Numbered from the stretch's first letter, positions 37,350 to 48,450 are shown. The stretch is DNA of 64,000 bases from Nostoc sp. NMS9 (GCF_017114995.1 NZ_JABXKL010000019.1:62001-126000), one strand, 5' to 3'. Notes: generated by a model from the letters alone, not told the origin. Numbers and translations: made by a program.

Positions 37350-38258
37350 GTGGAAAACAATAAGTCGTTTCTGTGGCCAGAAGGAATATTAATTGCGCTA
37401 CTTGCTTTAGGTGGTGTTTTTAGTCTTGCTTTTATGATGCTTCTAAGGCCAAATGCTTCGGATGCTCAGAGTAGACCAAGTATAAATATCAAGGATGTAT
37501 CTGCAAACGTAGGAACTCAGCAGCGTATTGAGAAATTAAAGGCGGCGATGCTTACAAGTTGGCAGCAAGAAGCACAAACAAAGGGTCTAGCCTACCCTTT
37601 ACCATCACGTTTTCAAGGGGCAATAATTAACACTGCAAAACTCACTCAGGGTGAGAAAGTAATTGCTCTTACCTTTGATGATGGTCCTTGGCCTCAGACT
37701 ACAGAGCAAGTGCTAGATATCCTGAAATCAAATAATATCAAAGGGACGTTTTTTGTAGTCGGGCAGAACCTAAAAAATTATCCAGAGTTAGGAAAACAGA
37801 TTGTCGCTCAAGGTCACGTTATTGCCAACCATACTTGGCATCATTGGTATCACTTCTTTAATCAACAAGCTGCTGCTTTTGAAATTGATCGCACAGCAGA
37901 CTTAATTTATCAAGTTACAGGTGTTAAAACAAACCTGTTCCGACCGCCTGGTGGCATCATGCACAATGGATTAGTTGCTTATGCTAAAGGACAAAAGTAT
38001 GCTGTGGTAATGTGGTCGGCTGACTCCACAGACTACAAGTTACCAGCTGTACCAAAGTTGATCAATAACGTGATTAAAGATTCTAAACCTGGTGGGATTG
38101 TGCTAATGCATGATGGTGGTGGTAATCGTTCCAGAACTGTGCAAGCTTTACCAGAAATTATTAGCAACTTTAAAAAGCAAGGCTATCGCTTTGTGACTAT
38201 TCCAGAACTTTTAGAAATCGAAGATACAGATCAAAAGTTCCTTGCTAACAAAAAGTAA
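37350..38258 (+). CDS. Polysaccharide deacetylase (NodB family)
   Basis: A 302-aa protein starting at a GTG seven bases after GAAGGAGC. An N-terminal hydrophobic segment (ILIALLALGGVFSLAFMMLL) anchors or exports it. The NodB domain has all five motifs: IALTFDDGPWPQT, VIANHTWHHW, LFRPPGGIMH, MWSADSTDYK and GGIVLMHDGGGNRSRTV. The Asp, two His and catalytic residues for metal-dependent N-deacetylation are present. The likely substrate is peptidoglycan or an exopolysaccharide. Convergent with gltB. Confidence 0.92.
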   Translation: MENNKSFLWPEGILIALLALGGVFSLAFMMLLRPNASDAQSRPSINIKDVSANVGTQQRIEKLKAAMLTSWQQEAQTKGLAYPLPSRFQGAIINTAKLTQGEKVIALTFDDGPWPQTTEQVLDILKSNNIKGTFFVVGQNLKNYPELGKQIVAQGHVIANHTWHHWYHFFNQQAAAFEIDRTADLIYQVTGVKTNLFRPPGGIMHNGLVAYAKGQKYAVVMWSADSTDYKLPAVPKLINNVIKDSKPGGIVLMHDGGGNRSRTVQALPEIISNFKKQGYRFVTIPELLEIEDTDQKFLANKK

Positions 38259-38482
38259 TAATTATTAATTATAGGTAATTAGTCAATAGTAATTGGCTAA
38301 ATACTAAAATTATCTTTTTTGGTTAATAGGGTTGTTTTTGCATTTGGTTGGAGAGTGATAATTAAGGGCACTCTAGCAGCGAACCAAAAATTTTTTCCCC
38401 AAAGAACGATCGCTTAAATATTGATCCTGTATTGATATTATTACATGACTATTACGAAAGTTTTTTAGCGCTGAAAACCTTG

Positions 38483-38514
38483 TTTTATTAAAAGGCAGGC
38501 CAGAAGGCCCGCCT
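38483..38514 (-). terminator. Terminator of gltB
   Basis: On the minus strand AGGCGGGCC pairs with GGCCTGCCT (one G-U) around TTCT, followed by TTTTAATAAAA. It stands 32 bp after the gltB stop codon and is the clearest intrinsic terminator in the window. Confidence 0.8.
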
Positions 38515-38545
38515 CACAAGATTGAATTTATTTGTTGGAAGTCTC

Positions 38546-41500
38546 TTAATGACTGCTTACTAAACTGAACTCAGTTGTTTTTTCAGGATTGGCTTCTGGA
38601 CTATCAGCTTCAGAAGGCGGAACTAACTGCCAGAATTTCGGCAAAAATTCTTGCCAGTTTTGCAGAATTTTCTTGGCCTTTGGTGAACCAGTGCGTTCTG
38701 CATGAGTTTGGACTAATTCTTGCAGTTGCTTTGCACCTACTTCAGTAATCACCCGCTGAATTTTGACAATTTCTGGGTTGACTAACTCACGAAATGAGTC
38801 GTCTTCATCTAAGAAGTATGCCAGTCCACCAGTCATTCCAGCTGCTACGTTACGTCCTACTTTGCCGAGGACGACAATCACACCACCTGTCATGTATTCA
38901 CAGCAGTGATCCCCAGCGCCTTCAATCACTGCGATGCCTTTGGAGTTTCTCACAGCAAAGCGCTCTCCTGCTAGTCCGTTGGCAAATAACATGCCACCAG
39001 TAGCACCATAGAGACAGGTATTGCCAACTATCACGTTTTGTGATGCGTTATAGGTAGCATCAGTTGGAGGTTTGATGATGATTTCACCACCATGCATCCC
39101 TTTACCTACATAGTCGTTTGCTTCTCCTTCTAGGCTCAGAATTATGCCGGGGAGGTTGAAAGCACCAAAGCTTTGCCCAACACTACCTGTGAAGTTGAGA
39201 TTAATTTGTCCTTCAAAGCCACTGTCACCGTACTGGGAAGCGATCGCACCCGCTAATCTTGTGCCCACTGTTCTGTCAGTATTGATAATTGGGTAAGTCT
39301 TGGTGACAGTAGACTGATTTCTAATAGCAGCCTGAATGTCAGGATCAGCAAGGAACTTGTCATCCAAAACCACGCCATTGCTGTGAACTTCTTCATGCAC
39401 CAACCAGCTACGATTGTCTTTGCTATTTGGTAGCTGAAGTAAACAGTCGAGATTCAGCGATCGGGTTTTGGTGAGTTTTGCCTCTGGGCGCAGTTTCAAC
39501 AAATCTGCACGTCCAATAATTTCTGACAAAGAACGGTAGCCAAGTCGTGCTAACAAACTACGTACTTCTTCAGCGATGAAGTAGAAGAAGTTGACAACCT
39601 GTTCCGGCATTCCTGTAAACCGCTTACGGAGTTCTTCTTTCTGAGTAGCAACACCCACAGGGCAGGTATTCATGTGGCAAACTCGTGCCATGATACAGCC
39701 TTCAGCAATCATGGCAATTGAGCCGAAACCGAATTCTTCACCGCCCATCAATGCACCTATTACCACATCCCAGCCACTTTTCAGTCCCCCATCCACGCGT
39801 AAAATCACGCGATCGCGCAAGCCATTTTCCATCAAGACGCGATGCACTTCACTTAAACCGAGTTCCCACGGTGAGCCAGCGTGTTTAATGGAACTTAGTG
39901 GTGATGCACCTGTACCACCATCATGGCCAGAAATCTGGATGATATCAGCGTTTGCCTTGGCTACACCAGCGGCGATCGTACCAATGCCAACTTCTGCAAC
40001 TAGCTTCACCGACACCTTTGCTTTCGGATTTATTTGGTGCAGATCAAAAATTAGTTGTGCTAGGTCTTCAATAGAATAAATATCGTGGTGCGGTGGTGGC
40101 GATATCAGCGTTACACCTGGTTTGGAGCGCCTTAACATCGCAATGTATTGGCTCACCTTGGGCCCTGGCAGTTGTCCACCTTCCCCAGGCTTGGCACCTT
40201 GGGCAATTTTGATTTCAATTTGTTTGGCGTTGACTAGGTACTCTGGGGTGACACCAAAGCGTCCCGATGCAACTTGCTTAATGGCACTATAAGCTCGATC
40301 GCCATTCTGCAATCCTTTTAAATGAGGTAGGGTTGGCGAGTGACCAAACTCGTCTACATCATCTAAAACTGTGTAACGCACTGGATCTTCGCCGCCTTCT
40401 CCAGAATTTGATTTACCACCAATGCGATTCATGGCGATCGCTAAAGTTTCGTGGGCTTCTCTTGACAAAGCGCCTAAAGACATGCCACCTGTGCAGAAGC
40501 GCTTGACTATTTCATATACCGATTCCACTTCTTCTAGAGGAACCGACGGGCGGTCGCCTTGAAAGTCCAGCAAGTCCCGCAAGGCTGTTACTGGTCTGCC
40601 TTGGAGGTGCTTTTTATAAACTTCGTAGTGGTCGTAGTTTTTGCCATCTAGAGCCTTATGCAGCGCCTTAACCATTTCGGGGCTATTCATGTGGTACTCG
40701 CCGCCAGGACGGTACTGCACAAAACCCAAGTTTTCTAACTTCTTGGTCGTTAGTTCTGGGAAAGCTTTGACATGGAAGGAAAGCACTTCATCAGCAAGTT
40801 CGGTAACACTCAAACCACCGATGCGGGAAGTCGTCCCACGGAATCCCAGGTCAATTAAATCTCCACCAATGCCAATAGCTTCAAAAATTTGGGCTGCTTG
40901 ATAGCTTGAAAGCAGAGAAATTCCCATTTTGGAGAGAATTTTAAGCAAACCTGACTCTACTGCTTTGCGATAGTTTCCTAAAGCTTGTTCTAGGGTGAGG
41001 GTGGGAATTTTTTGCACACCCATTAGCTTTTGAGTTTTGGGATCGGACCACCAATCACGCACCGTATCTAAAGCCATGTACGGGCAAACTGCACCAGCAC
41101 CATAGCCAATCAGACAAGCAAAGTGATGGGTACTCCAGCATTGAGCAGTATTCACAATCAGGGATGTTTTCATTCGCAACCCCTCACGAATCAGATGGTG
41201 ATGCACCGCACCCACTGCTAATAAGGAAGGAATGTAGGTATATTCTGTGTTGATACTGTCATTGACCCGATCCCGATCGCTTAATATTAAAATCTTTGCA
41301 CCTGCCCGGACTGATTCAGCTGCTTGTGCTTGTAAAGATTGCACTGCGGCTTTCAGTCCTTCTGGACCGCTGGCGATCGCAAATAGGGTTGACAACTCAG
41401 CCGTGGCAAATCCTGACAGCTTAATGGTCTCTAACTCACTATCCGTTAACACTGGCGACTCAAGTTTCAATCTCCGAGCATATTCTGGCTTAGGTTCTAA

Positions 41501-43240
41501 TAAGTTACCCCGTTCACCCAGTTCAACTTTTAGAGACATCACTAGCTTTTCCCGCAGGGGATCGATCGCTGGGTTCGTCACCTGAGCAAAGCGCTGTTTG
41601 AAATAGTCATAAAGCAGGTGGGGCTTTTGTGACAGCACAGCTAAGGGAATATCATCACCCATGCAGAAAGTCGGCTCCGAACCTGCGATCGCCATTGGAT
41701 GAATCACCATTTCTACATCTTCTGTGGTGTAGCCAAAGGCAGTTTGACGCTGAAGTAAGGTTTGCTTGTCAATAGTCAATTGTCCTTGGTCATTTATCAA
41801 TTGTCCTTTGCCATTGCCATTTGCTAATGACGGATGACTAATGACCAATGACTTTAATTCTTGACGGTGCTGTTGCAGCCATTCTCCATAAGGGTGCTGC
41901 TTGGCAATGCGCTGCTTAATATTCCAATTCTTCAGCACTTCATGATTTTCTAAATCCACGGCAATCATTTGCCCTGGCCCAAGTCTACCTTTCTCGACAA
42001 TATCGGCTTCTGGGAAATCCACCACACCAGCTTCCGAAGCTACAACAATGTAATCATCTTTGGTGATCGCGTAGCGAGCTGGTCTTAAACCATTACGATC
42101 TAAAGTTGCACCAACTTTTTTGCCATCGCTGAATACTAAAAGTGCTGGCCCGTCCCAAGCTTCTTGCAAACCACTGTAATATTCGTAGAAATCAACAATT
42201 TCTGGAGATTCACGTAAAGAAGGCTGATTTTGGTAAGCCTCTGGAACCATAATCATTAAAGCTTCCAAGGGGCTGCGTCCAGAGCAAACCAGCAATTCCA
42301 CTACATTGTCTAGGGTAGCTGAATCGCTGTTATCAATATGAACTAATGGCTTGAGTTCCTGGATGCGATCGCCCCATACAGGATGATTTAGGCTTGCTTC
42401 TCGTGCCATCATCCAGTTGATGTTACCCAATAAGGTATTGATTTCACCGTTGTGACCCAAAAGCCGCATCGGTTGGGCTAGGGACCACTTGGGCATTGTA
42501 TTGGTACTAAAGCGGCGATGATAAACAGCAAAGGCGCTTTTGTAAGCTGGATTTTTTAAATCGTTATAAAAGCTACCCAAGACAGCGGAACGCACCATGC
42601 CTTTGTAGACAATTGTGCGACTTGACAACGAACAGATATAAAATTCTTCTGAGATGTCAGTTGCAGCTTTACTAATTCGGCGGCGGGTAATGTACAACTG
42701 CCGTTCTAATTCATCACCGCTTTTGTCAACAGAAGCTAACAAAACTTGTTCAATCTGGGGCTGATTTTCTCTTGCTTGTATCCCCAGCAAATCAGATTGC
42801 ACTGGCACTACTCGCCAACCCAATACAATTAATTTCTCTTCAGCAGCTACTTGCTCAACAGTTACCCTAGCTTTTTGTGCAGCTTGCTGGTCTTGTGGGA
42901 GAAATATCATCCCCACAGCTATACGATCGGTAGATGGAAATTCCTTTCCCCTTTGGGCAAAGTCTTGTTGGAACAACTCCCAAGGGATAGCTGTCAATAC
43001 TCCAGCACCATCACCAGAGTCGCGATCGGCGCTACAACCTCCCCGGTGTTCTAAACAGGTTAAAGCAGCTAAGGCTTTTTCGACAATTTCGTGGCTGGTA
43101 TGATTCTGACGATGAGCAATAAAACCTACACCACAGGCATCTCGTTCCTCTACTAACCACTTTTGCCCCTGATAGGTATCTCTTGAGTTGATGATATCCG
43201 CTGTGATTTTCTGGTTTTGATTCATCGGTTTATTATTCAT
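38546..43240 (-). CDS. gltB: Glutamate synthase large subunit, ferredoxin-type
   Basis: A 1564-aa enzyme (about 1530-1550 is usual) that makes two glutamates from glutamine and 2-oxoglutarate. A propeptide of 35 residues precedes the N-terminal nucleophile Cys in [13 protein letters not shown]. Then follow the class II amidotransferase domain, the central domain, the FMN barrel ([41 protein letters not shown]), the 3Fe-4S cysteines in [15 protein letters not shown], and the C-terminal GXGXG helix. No small-subunit gene is adjacent, in line with a ferredoxin enzyme. Residues 464-491 are an in-frame insertion made of AATGAC-type repeats. Terminator at 38483-38514. Confidence 0.96.
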   Translation of the reverse strand: MNNKPMNQNQKITADIINSRDTYQGQKWLVEERDACGVGFIAHRQNHTSHEIVEKALAALTCLEHRGGCSADRDSGDGAGVLTAIPWELFQQDFAQRGKEFPSTDRIAVGMIFLPQDQQAAQKARVTVEQVAAEEKLIVLGWRVVPVQSDLLGIQARENQPQIEQVLLASVDKSGDELERQLYITRRRISKAATDISEEFYICSLSSRTIVYKGMVRSAVLGSFYNDLKNPAYKSAFAVYHRRFSTNTMPKWSLAQPMRLLGHNGEINTLLGNINWMMAREASLNHPVWGDRIQELKPLVHIDNSDSATLDNVVELLVCSGRSPLEALMIMVPEAYQNQPSLRESPEIVDFYEYYSGLQEAWDGPALLVFSDGKKVGATLDRNGLRPARYAITKDDYIVVASEAGVVDFPEADIVEKGRLGPGQMIAVDLENHEVLKNWNIKQRIAKQHPYGEWLQQHRQELKSLVISHPSLANGNGKGQLINDQGQLTIDKQTLLQRQTAFGYTTEDVEMVIHPMAIAGSEPTFCMGDDIPLAVLSQKPHLLYDYFKQRFAQVTNPAIDPLREKLVMSLKVELGERGNLLEPKPEYARRLKLESPVLTDSELETIKLSGFATAELSTLFAIASGPEGLKAAVQSLQAQAAESVRAGAKILILSDRDRVNDSINTEYTYIPSLLAVGAVHHHLIREGLRMKTSLIVNTAQCWSTHHFACLIGYGAGAVCPYMALDTVRDWWSDPKTQKLMGVQKIPTLTLEQALGNYRKAVESGLLKILSKMGISLLSSYQAAQIFEAIGIGGDLIDLGFRGTTSRIGGLSVTELADEVLSFHVKAFPELTTKKLENLGFVQYRPGGEYHMNSPEMVKALHKALDGKNYDHYEVYKKHLQGRPVTALRDLLDFQGDRPSVPLEEVESVYEIVKRFCTGGMSLGALSREAHETLAIAMNRIGGKSNSGEGGEDPVRYTVLDDVDEFGHSPTLPHLKGLQNGDRAYSAIKQVASGRFGVTPEYLVNAKQIEIKIAQGAKPGEGGQLPGPKVSQYIAMLRRSKPGVTLISPPPHHDIYSIEDLAQLIFDLHQINPKAKVSVKLVAEVGIGTIAAGVAKANADIIQISGHDGGTGASPLSSIKHAGSPWELGLSEVHRVLMENGLRDRVILRVDGGLKSGWDVVIGALMGGEEFGFGSIAMIAEGCIMARVCHMNTCPVGVATQKEELRKRFTGMPEQVVNFFYFIAEEVRSLLARLGYRSLSEIIGRADLLKLRPEAKLTKTRSLNLDCLLQLPNSKDNRSWLVHEEVHSNGVVLDDKFLADPDIQAAIRNQSTVTKTYPIINTDRTVGTRLAGAIASQYGDSGFEGQINLNFTGSVGQSFGAFNLPGIILSLEGEANDYVGKGMHGGEIIIKPPTDATYNASQNVIVGNTCLYGATGGMLFANGLAGERFAVRNSKGIAVIEGAGDHCCEYMTGGVIVVLGKVGRNVAAGMTGGLAYFLDEDDSFRELVNPEIVKIQRVITEVGAKQLQELVQTHAERTGSPKAKKILQNWQEFLPKFWQLVPPSEADSPEANPEKTTEFSLVSSH
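41768..41853. repeat. AATGAC/CAATTG-type repeats inside gltB
   Basis: Units such as CTAATGACCAATGAC and TCAATTGTCC, the same type that fills the gaps at 23025-23049 and 52892-52955, lie in frame in gltB and encode a Gly/Asn/Gln-rich insert at residues 464-491, between the conserved [13 protein letters not shown] and [17 protein letters not shown]. Confidence 0.8.
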
Positions 43241-44024
43241 ACCCTGTTCCTGAAGTATTGAGTTACCAATTTTGCCACTACATTGTGGGAAAAAATTTTT
43301 AAATTCAGCGATGGAAAATATATAAGCACTGAAAATTTAGGAAAAAAAATTTTAACTTCGGTTTTACTTTATCAGTTACCCCGTGTTAAAATGATTGCGT
43401 GTTTTTTATGTGTTTATGCGGTGTTAGACAAGTTACCTCCGCCAAGACATTATTTTGCCCTGACAGTTTCTTTTTTATATTTTGAAGTTAAGTATTTTCT
43501 CAATGCCTTTTTTCCAGATGCACACTAGCTACTCATAGAGCCTATTTTTTTGGCTCACCTGAAACAAACAAAACTAAAACTAAACGCTGTACTATGTTCT
43601 AAAGCCAAAGTCATCCCGATCCAGCAATAAAATCAGCGTATTACAATATATACCCATTTGACAATTCCCAAATATTTTTGTTGTTGTCTAGAATTTTGCC
43701 GCTTACCAGTTGCCACATGTATTACTATTAACTAGACATTACTGAAGTAATAACAGTAGCAACGTTCAGTTAGGATTAGATATCTTAATCCAGTTTTGAT
43801 AACCAAAACTACCGTATATAGTGTGGTTAAAATTAGTGGGAGTTAAAAAACTTGATTGCAGTGGCTTTAGCGTCTAAATAAATTAATGTGTGTCTAAAAG
43901 ATATAAATAGCCAATATATAGATTACCATATTTATTCAAAAATCAAGTCATGTTTTCTTTATATTTCCAAATAATTGGTTAGTTTAAACCTTGGGTGATA
44001 GTTTTCAAAAGTACCTAGTAAATT
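43241..44024. other. Gene-free divergent region between gltB and glycosidase genes
   Basis: No gene supported. An 81-codon frame at 43283-43528 lacks a ribosome site and any family signature. The region should contain the gltB promoter; I looked for GTA-N8-TAC NtcA sites near the gltB start and saw none that was convincing. Confidence 0.5.
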
Positions 44025-46076
44025 ATGGTAAAAATGCCGAATTGTTGCCAATCAGAGATTAGCTATGGCTCTGCAAACGCCAAGGGCGAACGCAGATTTT
44101 TCCGGGCTACTGTGTCACCAATACTTTTAACAGTACTGTGCTTAACTACTACCTGTGCTACCAACGCCCAGGAGTCCCCAAAAACAACCAAATTTATACC
44201 CAGGTTAATCTCACAGTCACCTGCACCTCCTTTAACAGGTGTAGCATCCTCTGGGAATCAAATTTCCCTCAATGGTCGTACTTTACCAGGAACTTGGTTA
44301 CAGCGACCTGGAAAATCTGGACAGGTGACAACCAATATTAGTGATGGGGCATTTAGGCAATTAATTGGAGTAAATTTCTTAAACAGTAGTAATTCAGCGA
44401 AGCAACCAATACAGTGGTTTTCGTCGGTGACAAAGCCACTGGTGTTAGCCACCAGGCTACTAGGAGCATATCGCTATCTGGATATCACTAATTTTGCTCA
44501 AACATCTGGCTGGCAAATTCAAGCTAATGGCAACACTTTGGTGATTGCTACCCCAAAAACACAAATCACAAATATTGTTCAGAGTCAGGAACCTCCAGAA
44601 GCGAGTACCCCTTTGCAACAGTCTCGGATTCTTGTCGATTTAGATCGTCCCACTCCCTGGCAAGTTGCACAAGGGTCAGCGATCGCCAAACCGCAAATTT
44701 TATCTTCTGATCCAGACACACCAACCCCAAAGTCCACTGTACCGCCAAATAGAGAGTGGACAATTACCCTGGATGGAATAGCCGACCCTGTTTTGATAGA
44801 ACGCTATACTCCCCAGCCACCAGCACCACCAACATTACTGCCAAATCTGCTCAAACAATTATTACCAACTACACCAACAGAACCAATACCATTACCTCCT
44901 GAACCACTGATTCAAAAAGTGGAGGTGGTGAAAAACCAAACGATTATTAGTCTGAGCGTTCCTTTTGGTCTATCGCCTCAAGTTACTACTGTCGCTAACC
45001 CCAATCGCCTGATTATCGATATTCGACCCGATCCTCTAGAAGAACGAGATATTACTTGGGCCCCAGGATTGCGCTGGCGACAGCATTATGTCAACTTAGG
45101 CCCAGAACGTTTTCCGATGGTCTGGTTAGAAGTTAATCCCCGCAAATTTGGGCTAACCTTGAAACCTATGTGGGCTAGTACTGACGGGCTAGCTGGTACT
45201 GCTCCCTTAATTCAAACAGCACAACGTTACTTAGCAGTAGCTGGAATTAATGGTGGTTATTTTAACCGTAACAACCGATTGCCATTGGGTGCGATTCGTC
45301 GGGATAATCAGTGGTTATCAGGCCCGATTCTTAATCGGGGTGCGATCGCTTGGAATGATTCAGGCCAATTTTACTTCGGTCGTCTTACGTTGGAAGAAAC
45401 TTTAATTACGGCAAATGACCAGCGCCTACCAATTCTGTTTTTCAACAGTGGCTACGTCCAGAGCGGCATTGCTCGTTATACCACAGCTTGGGGATCAACT
45501 TACACGCCCCTGACGGATAACGAAATTATCTTAGTGGTAGAAAAAGATCAAATTACTAATCAGTTACCAGGCGGCAAAGTTGGTACGACAGCGGTTCCCA
45601 TTCCCCAGGATGGCTACCTGCTAACTTTACGTGCTAACGCTACTAGTGCTGCCTCCCAGCTACCTATTGGAAGCGCAGTAAGTATTTCCAGCACCACTAC
45701 TCCAGCTGATTTTAGTCGTTATCCCCACATTATCGGTGCTGGACCGCTATTAGTCCAAAATCGTCAAATTGTCCTTGATGCCAAAGGCGAAAAATTCAGT
45801 AATGCCTTTATTGCCGAAAAGGCTATTCGTAGCGGTATTTGCACAACGACAACAGGCACACTGATAATTACTGCCACACATAATCGTGTCGGCGGTTATG
45901 GGCCTAATTTGGCAGAACATGCCCAATTGATGCAACTAATGGGCTGTGTGGATGCTTTAAATTTGGATGGTGGTAGTTCTACCAGCCTTTATTTAGGAGG
46001 TCAACTACTCGATCGATCGCCCAGTACCGCTGCTCGTGTTCATAATGGAATTGGTATTTTCCTGCAACCACGATAA
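44025..46076 (+). CDS. Exported phosphodiester glycosidase (NAGPA) domain protein
   Basis: A 683-aa protein. An N-terminal signal-like segment near residues 28-48 (TVSPILLTVLCLTTTCATNAQ) indicates export. A proline-rich central part (TPQPPAPPTLLPNLLKQLLPTTPTEPIPLPPEP) precedes an AMIN-like strand unit (KVEVVKNQTIISLSVPFG to RLIIDIRPD). The C-terminal 300 residues match the NAGPA domain: VAGINGGYFNRNNRLPLGAI, LNRGAIAW, IIGAGPLLVQNRQ and LNLDGGSSTSLYLGG. This architecture suggests a role on cell-wall or exopolysaccharide substrates. Start at the ATG 44025; another ATG lies nine bases later. Confidence 0.88.
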   Translation: MVKMPNCCQSEISYGSANAKGERRFFRATVSPILLTVLCLTTTCATNAQESPKTTKFIPRLISQSPAPPLTGVASSGNQISLNGRTLPGTWLQRPGKSGQVTTNISDGAFRQLIGVNFLNSSNSAKQPIQWFSSVTKPLVLATRLLGAYRYLDITNFAQTSGWQIQANGNTLVIATPKTQITNIVQSQEPPEASTPLQQSRILVDLDRPTPWQVAQGSAIAKPQILSSDPDTPTPKSTVPPNREWTITLDGIADPVLIERYTPQPPAPPTLLPNLLKQLLPTTPTEPIPLPPEPLIQKVEVVKNQTIISLSVPFGLSPQVTTVANPNRLIIDIRPDPLEERDITWAPGLRWRQHYVNLGPERFPMVWLEVNPRKFGLTLKPMWASTDGLAGTAPLIQTAQRYLAVAGINGGYFNRNNRLPLGAIRRDNQWLSGPILNRGAIAWNDSGQFYFGRLTLEETLITANDQRLPILFFNSGYVQSGIARYTTAWGSTYTPLTDNEIILVVEKDQITNQLPGGKVGTTAVPIPQDGYLLTLRANATSAASQLPIGSAVSISSTTTPADFSRYPHIIGAGPLLVQNRQIVLDAKGEKFSNAFIAEKAIRSGICTTTTGTLIITATHNRVGGYGPNLAEHAQLMQLMGCVDALNLDGGSSTSLYLGGQLLDRSPSTAARVHNGIGIFLQPR

Positions 46077-46356
46077 TGAGAGAGTCACAAGTAGAAAAGC
46101 CTATTCATCACCAATGTACAATGCCCCATGCCCCATCTTTTTTTAAAGTTTAGAACAAGCTGTCATTTTGCTTGATGAAGACTTGGTGTAGACATCAGAA
46201 TTTTAGTAGTGATGGTTTACACCATAAGGTTTGATTTTGCTATGTTTATCAAAGTGCGACAAAATTGCTGATTTTTAAGGTTGCAAGATAGCGCCAGGTT
46301 TTTTTATCAATAATTAAGAGTACCAACGGTTTGTTATGTCTTCAAATGAGGTAACT

Positions 46357-46776
46357 ATGGCTCGATATCAAGAAACTACACAGACTGAAACTCTACACCT
46401 CCCTCCAAACATAACTTCCAGGGGCGTTGCTGCAACTGAATTACGTCCTTGGGGTGCTTTTACAGTTTTAGAAGAAGGGCGCGGATACAAAATTAAGCGC
46501 ATCGAAGTTAAGCCTGGACACCGCCTCAGTCTACAAATGCACCATCACCGCAGTGAACATTGGATTGTCGTCTCTGGTACAGCTAGAGTAGTTTGTGGTG
46601 AGAAAGAAGTACTACTGAGCAATAATGAGTCAACCTATGTACCTCAATGTACATCTCATCGTTTAGAGAATCCTGGCGTGATCCCCTTGGTATTGATTGA
46701 AGTTCAAAATGGCGAATACTTGGGAGAAGATGATATTATCCGCTACCAAGATGACTATGCCCGTACCAAAGATTAA
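46357..46776 (+). CDS. Mannose-6-phosphate isomerase type II cupin domain
   Basis: A 139-aa protein from the ATG at 46357, which follows GAGGTAACT and is a better start than the ATG at 46336. It matches the C-terminal cupin of bifunctional ManC/AlgA enzymes standing alone: RPWGAFTVLEEGRGYKIKRIEVKPGHRLSLQMHHHRSEHWIVVSGTARV, with metal-binding His in the QMHHHRSEHW block and ENPGVIPLVLIEVQNGEYLGEDDIIRYQDDYAR at the end. Probably isomerises mannose-6-phosphate and fructose-6-phosphate for GDP-mannose and polysaccharide synthesis. No nucleotidyltransferase domain is present. Confidence 0.92.
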   Translation: MARYQETTQTETLHLPPNITSRGVAATELRPWGAFTVLEEGRGYKIKRIEVKPGHRLSLQMHHHRSEHWIVVSGTARVVCGEKEVLLSNNESTYVPQCTSHRLENPGVIPLVLIEVQNGEYLGEDDIIRYQDDYARTKD

Positions 46777-46868
46777 AACCAAAAGAACGCTATTAAAGCT
46801 CTAATGCCAAAGCTGAATAGATTTTTGTGTAAACCGTCTTTGTAAACGAACTATTGCACCCCAGAAGT

Positions 46869-46889
46869 CCCTACCTTGTTAAGGTGGGG
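46869..46889. repeat. Hairpin resembling an IS605-type end
   Basis: CCCTACCTT and AAGGTGGGG flank a 3-base loop (8 of 9 pairs), inside GAAGTCCC...GGGGACTGAAG. Such hairpins are common at the ends of IS200/IS605 or TnpB elements in cyanobacteria. No transposase or TnpB gene is adjacent, so it could be a remnant end or a chance structure. Confidence 0.3.
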
Positions 46890-47026
46890 ACTGAAGCATG
46901 TTAGTGTTATAAATGTAGTAATAGCGATCGCGCTCATGCCTTTGGTGATTTGGAATTTTGCAAAAGCAAGGGTCAACCTATCTGTAAAATGGAAGATGGG
47001 GTATTCAATTGCAAAAAACGAGTTCC

Positions 47027-47350
47027 ATGATTCATCTGAGTCAAGCAGCCGTAAGTGAGATTGGGCGAATAAAGTCCAAGCAACCAAATGTCTTGTTTCG
47101 ATTGGCAGTAAAACCAGGTGGTTGTTCAGGGTTCTTTTATGATATGTCCTTCGATGAAGCAATAAAAGTAGACGACCAGGTTTTTGACTTGGATGAGATT
47201 CAAGTGGTCATAGATGCCGCAAGCTTAAATTACCTCAACGGTTTGAGAGTTGATTATTCAGAAGACTTAATGGGTGGTGGTTTTCGCTTCCACAATCCCC
47301 AGGCGATCGCTACCTGTGGCTGTGGCAATTCCTTCTCCTTGAGTCCTTAG
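47027..47350 (+). CDS. Iron-sulfur cluster assembly protein, IscA/HesB family
   Basis: A 107-aa protein from the ATG at 47027 (a TTG at 47009 would add six residues). The three conserved cysteines are in KPGGCSGFFYDM and the C-terminal ATCGCGNSFSL, as in A-type carriers that hold or deliver Fe-S clusters. It starts IHLSQAAVSEIGRIK, typical of the family. It lies 139 bp before rpsL, but a functional link is not evident. SufE is encoded at 1462-1902. Confidence 0.93.
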   Translation: MIHLSQAAVSEIGRIKSKQPNVLFRLAVKPGGCSGFFYDMSFDEAIKVDDQVFDLDEIQVVIDAASLNYLNGLRVDYSEDLMGGGFRFHNPQAIATCGCGNSFSLSP

Positions 47351-47489
47351 TAATTGTATATTAGTCAAAAAACAGATGTTCAATCACTAAGGCTAAGGAA
47401 AAATAACAATTGACATAAAGCCGTAAAAAAAGATATAATCAGGATTTGTTAAAACTTAGACCAGTAAGCAGCTTTACGCGCTGTAACTC

Positions 47490-47873
47490 ATGCCAACAAT
47501 ACAGCAGCTAATACGAAATGAGCGCGAACAAGCGCGTCAGAAAACCAAGTCCCCTGCTCTGAAACAATGTCCCCAACGTCGGGGAGTTTGTACCAGAGTA
47601 TACACGACCACACCAAAAAAGCCTAACTCGGCCCTACGCAAAGTAGCAAGAGTCAGACTTACCTCTGGATTTGAAGTCACAGCTTACATTCCAGGCATTG
47701 GTCACAACTTACAAGAACACTCAGTTGTGATGATTCGCGGCGGTCGGGTTAAGGATCTACCAGGCGTGAGATACCACATTATCCGTGGCACCCTAGATAC
47801 AGCCGGAGTCAAAGACCGCAAGCAAGGCCGTTCCAAGTATGGAACCAAGCGTCCCAAAGAAGCGAAAAAATAG
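47490..47873 (+). CDS. rpsL: 30S ribosomal protein S12
   Basis: A 127-aa protein near-identical in pattern to bacterial S12: [12 protein letters not shown], the decoding-site loop [18 protein letters not shown] (with the Lys where streptomycin resistance changes occur), [30 protein letters not shown] and C-terminal [12 protein letters not shown]. First gene of the str operon. An inverted repeat begins two bases after the stop codon and a 577-bp structured gap precedes rpsG, much longer than in most bacteria. Confidence 0.98.
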   Translation: MPTIQQLIRNEREQARQKTKSPALKQCPQRRGVCTRVYTTTPKKPNSALRKVARVRLTSGFEVTAYIPGIGHNLQEHSVVMIRGGRVKDLPGVRYHIIRGTLDTAGVKDRKQGRSKYGTKRPKEAKK

Positions 47874-47874
47874 G

Positions 47875-47915
47875 ATTAGACGATTAATCGCATCCCACAC
47901 GATTAATCGTCTAAT
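47875..47915. promoter_or_regulatory. 16-bp inverted repeat after rpsL
   Basis: Perfect arms ATTAGACGATTAATCG (47875-47890) and CGATTAATCGTCTAAT (47900-47915) flank a 9-base loop. There is no T run, so it is more like an attenuator, processing site or repeat than a terminator. Its core GATTAATC is shared with the palindromes inside the radical SAM gene at 60594-60644. Confidence 0.55.
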
Positions 47916-48450
47916 TCAAAGCGCTAAAGGGCACAAAAAGGATCGCCGTCTGTGTTTTAACAGTAGTTATGAAGGCTGCTAAAGTCTGTTTCAAAAAATC
48001 AAGCAAGCTACATCTACACTAAGCGAGCAAGTGTAGAAGTTCTGAGGATAACGCTGTAACCGACAGCGAATTCTCATCTGAACATTAAAGTTTATAATCT
48101 TGTCGCCTTGAGTATTTAGTTGCAAGTAGCAAGTCAAACAATTTTAGATTTTAGATTTGCGATAGCGTAGCGTTAGCGAGTTATCGAGCGTCTTTTGGAT
48201 TGGTCGAACCCACAAGGGAATTAGGCTTACAGACTTTTGATTTGTTCAGATCGCAAGGATCTGAACATATACCGAAAACTTTTAATCCAAAATCAAAAAT
48301 CAAAAATCAAAAATTGGCAGTCAATAAGTCAGCCTTGCTGCAACGGTCGAAAAAAAATTGAGGAAGTCTGAGGGTTGGGTTCTACCACTTTTAGTTTCCG
48401 GTGTCTGATAGCATATAATTTCGTTGCCAATTCCGAATTAAAGGTAAAGT
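47916..48450. other. Structured 535-bp gap between rpsL and rpsG
   Basis: No gene. A hairpin CTACACT/AGTGTAG occurs at 48014-48036, another GCTGT-AAC-CGACAGC structure near 48052, a GC-rich repeat at 48167-48195 and AATCAAAA tandem units near 48288-48316. In Escherichia coli S7 represses its own operon at the rpsL-rpsG junction; whether the structures here do so is unknown. Confidence 0.5.

Noticed and set aside
38546..43240. NADPH-type glutamate synthase
   Set aside because: No small-subunit gene is adjacent and cyanobacterial single-subunit enzymes of this length are usually ferredoxin-dependent; the assignment remains an inference.
43241..43400. NtcA site (GTA-N8-TAC) expected for gltB
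   Set aside because: No exact match was found near the start codon.
43283..43528. An 81-codon frame upstream of gltB
   Set aside because: No ribosome site, no family resemblance and AT-rich composition like the surrounding gap.
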